NCBI GenBank assembly: GCA_024275975.1 | Contig: JAJRYC010000063.1 | Coordinates: 1-57,026 of the forward strand | Length of the DNA stretch: 57,026 nucleotides | Source of the DNA: Nitrospirota bacterium | Lineage (GTDB): Bacteria; Nitrospirota; Thermodesulfovibrionia; Thermodesulfovibrionales; UBA6898 | Direction of reading: 5' to 3' | Shown here: piece by piece, positions 52,302 through 57,026 of the stretch | How positions within the stretch are numbered: the first letter of the stretch is position 1 | How the letters are laid out: every line of letters begins with the position of its first letter | Program-made: the position numbers and the translations under genes | The notes under the pieces: model-generated | Seen by the model: only the letters and a program-made list of their open reading frames with translations | Databases searched by the model: none | What the model was told of the DNA's origin: nothing

Positions 52302-54785
52302 TTACCAGGGCTTGGATCTTTTCATCAGGTTTTCAAGGATACTTTTTTGCTCCTTTGCACCGTATTCTTTTAGAATCCTTCGTACCTCCCGATTTACAGC
52401 GATTCCAAGAGCAGTAATTCCATGCTGGCTAACTGCATTTGGATCTGCCCCCCTCTCCAGCAGGAGCTCGACAACCCCTGCCAGGCCAGACCCGGCTGCA
52501 ACTATTAGAGGCGTAATGCCCGTTTTATCGGCAGTGTTTACATTAGCACCAGCATCGATTAGAAACTGAACATCGTCAGTCTGTATATTCTTACGACATA
52601 CCATATGTAGAAGCGTTACTCCCGATCTATCGGCCGCATTGATGTCTGTGCCTCTCTCCAGAAGCAATCTTAATATGTCCATATCACCCTTCCTGCCAGC
52701 GTGCAGAAGGGCCGTCCTCTCCTGCTGATCCCTGGCATTGAGATCAGCTCCATGCTCCAACAACTTAATAGTGAGAGCCTTTTTGCCCGATCCCGCTGTA
52801 ATCATCAAAGTGGTTGTTCCCTCGGCACTCTGGACATTGATATCCGCTCCCTTGGCAATCAACAAGTCAATAATTTCAGGATCGCCTTTTCGACAGGCCT
52901 TAATAAATGCGGTGTCCCCTCGGCTGTCGCGGGCATCGACTTCAGCACCATTCTTCAGAAGCATCCTCGCCATTTCATAATAAATGTCCCCTCTTGCCAT
53001 CATTAATGCTGTCATCCCGTTTTCCATTGTAGCGTTTGTGTCGGCTCCATGCTTTATCAGGAACTTTGCCAGATCGAAGTGCCCCCCTTCACATGCACTG
53101 ATGAGGGGTGTTCGTCCATACCTACCCTTGCTGTTTATGTCAACGCCGGACCGGAGAAGCTCTTTCACCGGCTCGATATGACCCTTAGCCACCGCACTGT
53201 GAATAGCTGCGCTCTTGTTTTGGCTACTGAGGGCATCTCCTTTTTGCAGCATTGCGCGAACAACCCCAAGTTTGTCATGACCTGCAGCTACTGATAAAGC
53301 CGTATTTCCTTTTTTATCTCTGGCATTGATATCTGTTCCTTGCTCTATCAGTATATTAACAATATCCTCATGTCCTCCTTGAGCTGCGTACATTAACGCC
53401 GTTTTAGCCGCGCTGTTTCGTATGCTGGTGTCGGCACCGTTATCAATGAGAAATTTGACTACATCATTATGGCCGTAAAAACAGGAAACCATGAGAGCCG
53501 TATCGCCCCCCTTATTCGATCTGATGTTTACATCACTACCGCTGCTGAGAAGCTCCTTTACCACCGACAGGTGTCCATAGCGAGCGGCTATTATGAGGGC
53601 GGTGTCTCCTCGAATGCTCCCCGTTTCTGTAAACGCGTCCCTAGCGAGAAGAAGCTTGGTTACCTGTTTTTGGTTATACAGTGCGGCGAGCATTAAGGCT
53701 GTAAGTCCCTTGGCATTTTTCCGGTTTATGTCCGCTCCAGCATCTAACAACAGTTCGACCATGGGAAAATGCCCGGCTGAGGCAGCCAGCATAAGGGCAG
53801 TGGACCCATTAATATCAAAAGCGTTTACATCAACCCCTTTGTCAATCAAAATACTGGCTATCTCCAGGAAGCCACCTTGGGCCGCTTCCATCAGGGTGGT
53901 CATTTTGTGTTTCTTTATCTTATGAAGTATCGGCGTGCTGCCGGGAGGAGCAATAGCAAAGTTGAGCTGAACAAATGGGTTACTGAACATGTATCTGTCA
54001 TTTGGGTCCGCGCCGTTTTCCAGGAGGACTTTCACTGTCTCAAGACTCCCTTTACTGCATGCTTGCAGGAGTGCCGTCTGGCCTTTTGTTTGGTTTCTGG
54101 CATTGACGTCGGCGCCATTGAGAATGAGCACTCTGGCGGTTTCCGGACGGTCAATATAGGATCCCCGGATGAGAGCGGTATTTCCGGATTTGTCTATTGC
54201 ATTGACATCTGCTCCGCGCTCCAGTAGAAGTTTTACGATTTCCGTATGGCCATATGCATTCATCAGGATTGTCCGACCGTTACTCTCCCTGGAATGAATG
54301 TTCGCACCGTGTTTCAGCAGGATCTCAACGATTTGCAGTTGACCTTTAGTGCAGGCATGCCAGAGGGGTGTCCGGTGGAACGATTTATCAGCGGCATCGA
54401 CGTTGGCGCCATGTTTCAAAAGCAGTTTAACCATCTCTGTTTGACCGCTCATTGAAGCCGCCATTAGAGGGGTGAATCCGCCTGGATCAACCTTCGCCCC
54501 TCTGCCTAGAAGCAGTTCAGCTAATCCGAGGTAACCTTTAGATGCTGCGGCTGAAAGCGGAGTTGCACCGCTCATTTCCTTTGCATTAACATCAGCGCCC
54601 GCATCAAGGAGTCGCTCAACTTCTGCAATCCTGTTCTGATTACAGTCGGCTATTAACTCTCTTGTAATATCTCCGGCATGAACGAGATAGGGCATACTAA
54701 AGAAGAAAATTTGCAAAAATAAGACTATTAAGCATCCAAACTTATTGTGCTGAATCTCTTGTATGATTTTCTGTTGTTTATTCAT
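52302..54785 (-). CDS. Exported ankyrin-repeat protein
   Basis: The protein has 827 residues. The N-terminal signal peptide (hydrophobic core CLIVLFLQIFFFSMPYL, then HAG cleavage region) is followed by about 23 ankyrin repeats of 33 residues. The units follow the pattern GxTALMxAAxxGHxEIVKLLLExGADVNA, for example GRTPLISACEGGHFDLAKFL. No other domain is visible, so its role is protein binding. Secretion suggests a periplasmic or extracellular scaffold. Bacterial ankyrin proteins are often anti-host or stress-protective, but nothing here shows which. The gene lies between 70-bp direct repeats with one copy 16 bases upstream of its start, suggesting it moved or duplicated as a unit. Its base composition is similar to nearby accessory genes. 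Confidence 0.93.
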   Translation of the reverse strand: MNKQQKIIQEIQHNKFGCLIVLFLQIFFFSMPYLVHAGDITRELIADCNQNRIAEVERLLDAGADVNAKEMSGATPLSAAASKGYLGLAELLLGRGAKVDPGGFTPLMAASMSGQTEMVKLLLKHGANVDAADKSFHRTPLWHACTKGQLQIVEILLKHGANIHSRESNGRTILMNAYGHTEIVKLLLERGADVNAIDKSGNTALIRGSYIDRPETARVLILNGADVNARNQTKGQTALLQACSKGSLETVKVLLENGADPNDRYMFSNPFVQLNFAIAPPGSTPILHKIKKHKMTTLMEAAQGGFLEIASILIDKGVDVNAFDINGSTALMLAASAGHFPMVELLLDAGADINRKNAKGLTALMLAALYNQKQVTKLLLARDAFTETGSIRGDTALIIAARYGHLSVVKELLSSGSDVNIRSNKGGDTALMVSCFYGHNDVVKFLIDNGADTSIRNSAAKTALMYAAQGGHEDIVNILIEQGTDINARDKKGNTALSVAAGHDKLGVVRAMLQKGDALSSQNKSAAIHSAVAKGHIEPVKELLRSGVDINSKGRYGRTPLISACEGGHFDLAKFLIKHGADTNATMENGMTALMMARGDIYYEMARMLLKNGAEVDARDSRGDTAFIKACRKGDPEIIDLLIAKGADINVQSAEGTTTLMITAGSGKKALTIKLLEHGADLNARDQQERTALLHAGRKGDMDILRLLLERGTDINAADRSGVTLLHMVCRKNIQTDDVQFLIDAGANVNTADKTGITPLIVAAGSGLAGVVELLLERGADPNAVSQHGITALGIAVNREVRRILKEYGAKEQKSILENLMKRSKPW

Positions 54786-54800
54786 TTCATATACCTAACG

Positions 54801-54869
54801 TATAGTTTTTCTGCATATTAGCAGACTGGGCATGCAAAGTAAAAAAATTCCCGTTATTTATGCCGTTAT
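54801..54869. repeat. Direct repeat, right copy (upstream of ankyrin gene)
   Basis: Partner of the repeat at 51998-52067, in the same orientation. It begins TATAGTTTTTCTGCATATTA and lies immediately upstream (on the minus strand) of the ankyrin start codon at 54785. It therefore probably includes or overlaps that gene's promoter or 5' leader. Confidence 0.85.
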
Positions 54870-54885
54870 TATATTTCTTTAACTG

Positions 54886-55431
54886 TTACTTAATAATTAT
54901 GTCGTCTTCTGTTCCTAATGTCTTATCTTTTCCCGTCGAGAGTAACTTGAAAATTGTTTTATCCCCTGAGACTTCATAATGATACGATTGTCCCCACGCG
55001 TCTGATGCCCATCTTGATCGAATCGGACTCCGGCTAATCAGCGGTTGAAGATCTCCAGGATAATGTCCTTTTTCTTTTTTATATTTGTTTAACGCATTAA
55101 CAATATCGTTGCCTTCTTCCATTACGATTCTTGGTTTATTGTATGCCTCTGAATACCAATTTAATAAAACGAATGATCCATAAAATAATATCAGGAAGCA
55201 TACTGGTATTATCACAAAAAGAAATATAACTCCCCAGATGGCTTCTTTCTTTTCAAATTTTGGGGCTTCGCCCTTTTTGTTGAGTCGAATAATATCAATA
55301 ATACTCCAAGCTAACGCTATCGGATAAAGAGGTGTAAGGCCCAATAACAGCATCATTATAGCTCGACCGTTTTTACCATAATAAAATTGGCCAAGTCCAG
55401 GGAAAATTATCGATAATATTATTACTAGCAT
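54886..55431 (-). CDS. Membrane protein with C-terminal GspG-like pseudopilin segment
   Basis: The protein has 181 residues. The N-terminus has SIIFPGLGQFYYGKNGRAIM, a TM2-like glycine-rich motif, followed by two or three membrane helices up to about residue 90. The last 80 residues (NALNKYKKEKGHYPGDLQPL and DAWGQSYHYE, then STGKDKTLGTEDDI) match the soluble C-domain of type II secretion major pseudopilins (GspG), including the calcium-site region. There is no prepilin cleavage motif, so it is not itself a pilin. I know no function for this combination. It is flanked by the ankyrin gene and a transposase. Confidence 0.75.
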   Translation of the reverse strand: MLVIILSIIFPGLGQFYYGKNGRAIMMLLLGLTPLYPIALAWSIIDIIRLNKKGEAPKFEKKEAIWGVIFLFVIIPVCFLILFYGSFVLLNWYSEAYNKPRIVMEEGNDIVNALNKYKKEKGHYPGDLQPLISRSPIRSRWASDAWGQSYHYEVSGDKTIFKLLSTGKDKTLGTEDDIIIK

Positions 55432-55458
55432 TTTTTATTTCTTATATAAGGACGGGCC

Positions 55459-55475
55459 ATGGTGTCAGGTCTTGA
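55459..55475 (+). repeat. Inverted repeat end of transposase element (left)
   Basis: ATGGTGTCAGGTCTTGA here is the exact inverted complement of TCAAGACCTGACACCAT at 56475-56491. The left copy contains the end of the transposase coding sequence (its last codons and TGA). Confidence 0.9.
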
Positions 55476-56436
55476 CATGTGAATTAGTAACATCATTGAC
55501 AAGTTTTGAAAGTTTTTTGTCGCTTGCCATCTTTTCTTTCAATCTTGCAGATGCCTTGCTTACCGCACTATAATGTATACCACCAAATAGCTTGCCTATC
55601 TCCTCATTACTTATTCCCGCGTATCTTTGCATTATATAAATCGCCACTAATCTCGCTAAGTTTCCTTTTCCTCCCCTGCTCCTTACTTCCTTCTCTTCCA
55701 TATTAAAATTTTTAGCTACCACGTTTACTATATCCCCAGGCAATGCTCTTTTCTCAAACCTCTTTCTCTCCACTATTTCTTGACTTATCTGTTTGCCTTC
55801 TAAATATTCCATTATTTTTTCCTTGAACTCATCCCTCCCTAACACTACCTGCCCTAAAAGATCTTTTAATGGGCTTTCTATATTCACAATTAAACCTTCT
55901 TCTATATATTTCCTGTACTGTTGCTCTGCTTTCCTTCTTTTTTGACCAAATTTCGAAAGCACCCATGAGTACTCCACCCAGTTGTCATCTTTCCCTTTCC
56001 CCATATACCCACGATAACTGCTCCACCTATATTGTTCCGGGTTCTCTACCATACTTGCCCTTACTGGGTTTAAATGTACATATCTGCTTAACGGTATTAA
56101 ATATGCATCCTTGTCTACTATTATCGCTTTATATCTGCCCTGAAATAAATGTCCTGATCTCTTATGTCTCCTGTTGAAATATATTGTGTATCTGCTGTTT
56201 ATTCCATGCATTACTTTAAGAAGATTCCCTTTCGGTGTTTCAAGGATCAGGTGATAGTGGTTGTCCATTAGGACATAGCTGTGTAGAAGTATTCCAAGTC
56301 GGTCATGATAATCTTTGAGGATATTGAGAAAAGTTATTCTGTCTGTATTGTCTTTAAAAATATTGCTTCTCTCATTCCCCCGGCTTGTTATGTGATACAG
56401 TGCTCCGGGATATTCCACTCTTAAAGGTATTCCCAT
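55465..56436 (-). CDS. REP-associated/IS200-like tyrosine transposase with DnaA-C-like domain
   Basis: The protein has 323 residues. The N-terminal Y1 transposase domain has PGALYHITSRGNERSNIF, the metal motif LMDNHYHLILETPKG (HxH type) and RSGHLFQGRYKAIIVD, then SRYVHLNPVRASMVENPEQY, as in REP-associated tyrosine transposases (RAYT). The C-terminal 80 residues (GNLARLVAIYIMQRYAGISN, then IGKLFGGIHYSAVSKASARL) resemble domain IV of DnaA, a helix-turn-helix that binds double-stranded DNA. The stop codon lies inside the left inverted repeat. The element is about 1.03 kb and is bounded by 17-bp inverted repeats. It adjoins a truncated hicA gene. Confidence 0.92.
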   Translation of the reverse strand: MGIPLRVEYPGALYHITSRGNERSNIFKDNTDRITFLNILKDYHDRLGILLHSYVLMDNHYHLILETPKGNLLKVMHGINSRYTIYFNRRHKRSGHLFQGRYKAIIVDKDAYLIPLSRYVHLNPVRASMVENPEQYRWSSYRGYMGKGKDDNWVEYSWVLSKFGQKRRKAEQQYRKYIEEGLIVNIESPLKDLLGQVVLGRDEFKEKIMEYLEGKQISQEIVERKRFEKRALPGDIVNVVAKNFNMEEKEVRSRGGKGNLARLVAIYIMQRYAGISNEEIGKLFGGIHYSAVSKASARLKEKMASDKKLSKLVNDVTNSHVKT

Positions 56437-56467
56437 GAAGAAAGTTTATATGACTACCTTTGCTTTG
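56437..56467. other. Short leader of transposase element
   Basis: About 30 bases separate the transposase start from the hicA remnant's stop. The sequence is AT-rich (TTTATATGACTACC) and could hold the transposase promoter or a translation start region. No clear boxes are visible. Confidence 0.3.
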
Positions 56468-56593
56468 TCAAATATCAAGACCTGACACCATTCCTAACCG
56501 GATATGACTGCCTTTTTGCCGTACCACAACCCATCCATCGCGGCGTAAAGCTTTAACGACTTGGTCATAATTCAAACTCGGGACTTTCGTCAT
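56468..56593 (-). pseudogene. hicA: Truncated hicA-like mRNA interferase toxin gene
   Basis: A 41-codon frame starts at ATG 56593, overlapping the hicB stop as ATGA. It encodes MTKVPSLNYDQVVKALRRDG and RQKGSHIRL, the start and the catalytic-His block (KGSH) of HicA. HicA normally continues for another 25-45 residues. Here the frame crosses into the inverted repeat of the transposase element and stops (GMVSGLDI). The C-terminal fold, including the usual IPxHxE segment, is lost, so it is probably inactive. It was too short for routine detection. The missing portion is not found on the other side of the element. Confidence 0.8.
56475..56491 (-). repeat. Inverted repeat end of transposase element (right)
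   Basis: TCAAGACCTGACACCAT on the plus strand, the exact reverse complement of the left end at 55459-55475. It marks the point where hicA homology breaks off, so it is the probable insertion boundary. Confidence 0.9.
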
Positions 56594-56793
56594 ACAGTGA
56601 CTTCAAGAACCCGTGCTTCTGGATTAAATTCAATATCGTCTTCGATTGGCTCAAGATACAATTCAATAGCTTCTCGAATGTTGCTTAGTGCTTCTTCCTG
56701 TGTATCACCTTCACTAATACAACCTGGAAGTGACGGAACAATAGCCGTAAATCCTCCTTCGTCACTTGGTTCTAAAATTACTTTAAGTTTCAT
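56590..56793 (-). CDS. hicB: HicB-like antitoxin
   Basis: The protein has 67 residues with a HicB fold: VILEPSDEGGFTAIVPSLPG is the degenerate RNase H-like core, followed by CISEGDTQEEALSNIREAIE. It binds and neutralises HicA, here a truncated toxin, and may also autoregulate through its C-terminus, which is short and lacks a clear DNA-binding helix-turn-helix. GGAGG seven bases before the ATG gives a firm start. The order hicB-hicA with ATGA overlap is one of the two known arrangements. Confidence 0.93.
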   Translation of the reverse strand: MKLKVILEPSDEGGFTAIVPSLPGCISEGDTQEEALSNIREAIELYLEPIEDDIEFNPEARVLEVTV

Positions 56794-57026
56794 TTTTTAT
56801 CCTCCAACTCGTAATAATTTCCTATTTATTAAATTAAAGAGCAACTTATGCTTATTGAATTTAAATTATACCAGATAAAAAAAGAATTAACAGCGATTTT
56901 CGCAACGCGGATAGATTATAAGATAAAAGAAAGTAAGCAGCCAATCACCAAGGCAAAAACCTTTTAATTGCAATGAGTTAAGCAGATCATATCAATGCAG
57001 AGAGGTTAGAATCTTATATCGTATGA
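56794..57026. other. Intergenic right end of window
   Basis: About 230 AT-rich bases upstream of hicB. They must contain its promoter but I cannot place boxes with confidence, and no gene is visible before the window ends. Confidence 0.4.

Noticed and set aside
52302-54785. Internal DNA repeats of the ankyrin gene as a CRISPR or tandem-repeat array
   Set aside because: The periodicity is 99 bases with protein-level ankyrin conservation, not identical DNA repeats with spacers.
1-57026. tRNA, rRNA and CRISPR genes
   Set aside because: No cloverleaf, rRNA motif or direct-repeat array was recognised by eye. A covariance-model scan could still find a small RNA.

Overview
The window looks like a chromosomal segment from a Gram-negative, probably anaerobic or microaerophilic bacterium. 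It carries LPS-type heptose and glycan genes, a periplasmic c-heme sensor kinase and a complete 14-gene complex I operon. The gene style (moderate GC, NuoEFG paralogs, heme-bearing kinase, delta carbonic anhydrase) resembles Nitrospirota (Thermodesulfovibrio relatives) or deltaproteobacterial lineages. That placement is an inference, because no rRNA or marker gene is present.

Layout. (1) 0.36-5.7 kb, plus strand: PAP2 phosphatase, GT39 and GT2 glycosyltransferases, a YbhN-type membrane protein and bioA. (2) 5.8-9.9 kb: a TPR protein, a streptavidin-like protein without a signal peptide, a truncated HD-GYP protein and a Ycf46-like AAA+ ATPase. (3) 9.9-20.2 kb, minus strand: a surface-glycan cluster (sulfotransferase, four glycosyltransferases, Kdo-kinase-like protein, methyltransferase, polysaccharide deacetylase, MsbA-type ABC exporter, DUF3108 protein). 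(4) 20.4-24.7 kb: hisA and hisF, a PP-loop tRNA-thiolation-like protein, the heptose kinase gene and a small BamE-like lipoprotein. (5) 24.7-33.0 kb, minus strand: a c-heme histidine kinase, a lone receiver, a receiver fused to a GcvH-like domain, a receiver fused to a NuoE-like [2Fe-2S] subunit, then NuoF-like and NuoG-like subunits. (6) 33.1-47.6 kb, plus strand: nuoA to nuoN, transcribed divergently from region 5. (7) 47.7-57 kb: a strong terminator, a delta carbonic anhydrase, then an accessory region (DUF4157/OmpA-like protein, RNase H, a 23-repeat-scale ankyrin protein between 70-bp direct repeats, a pseudopilin-like membrane protein, and an IS200-like transposase with 17-bp inverted ends that cuts off a hicA toxin gene).

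The best candidate for an undescribed system is region 5. None of its three response regulators has a DNA-binding output domain. One receiver is covalently joined to an electron-transfer subunit, so the signalling chain appears to end on a soluble NADH-dehydrogenase-like enzyme rather than on a promoter. The second strong find is the avidin homolog close to bioA.

At least six genes are interrupted by single-base lesions. There are three in-frame TAG codons, one in-frame TGA and two one-base frameshifts, one of them in nuoN. These could be assembly errors, pseudogenes or, less likely, recoding. Raw-read support is needed before they are interpreted biologically.
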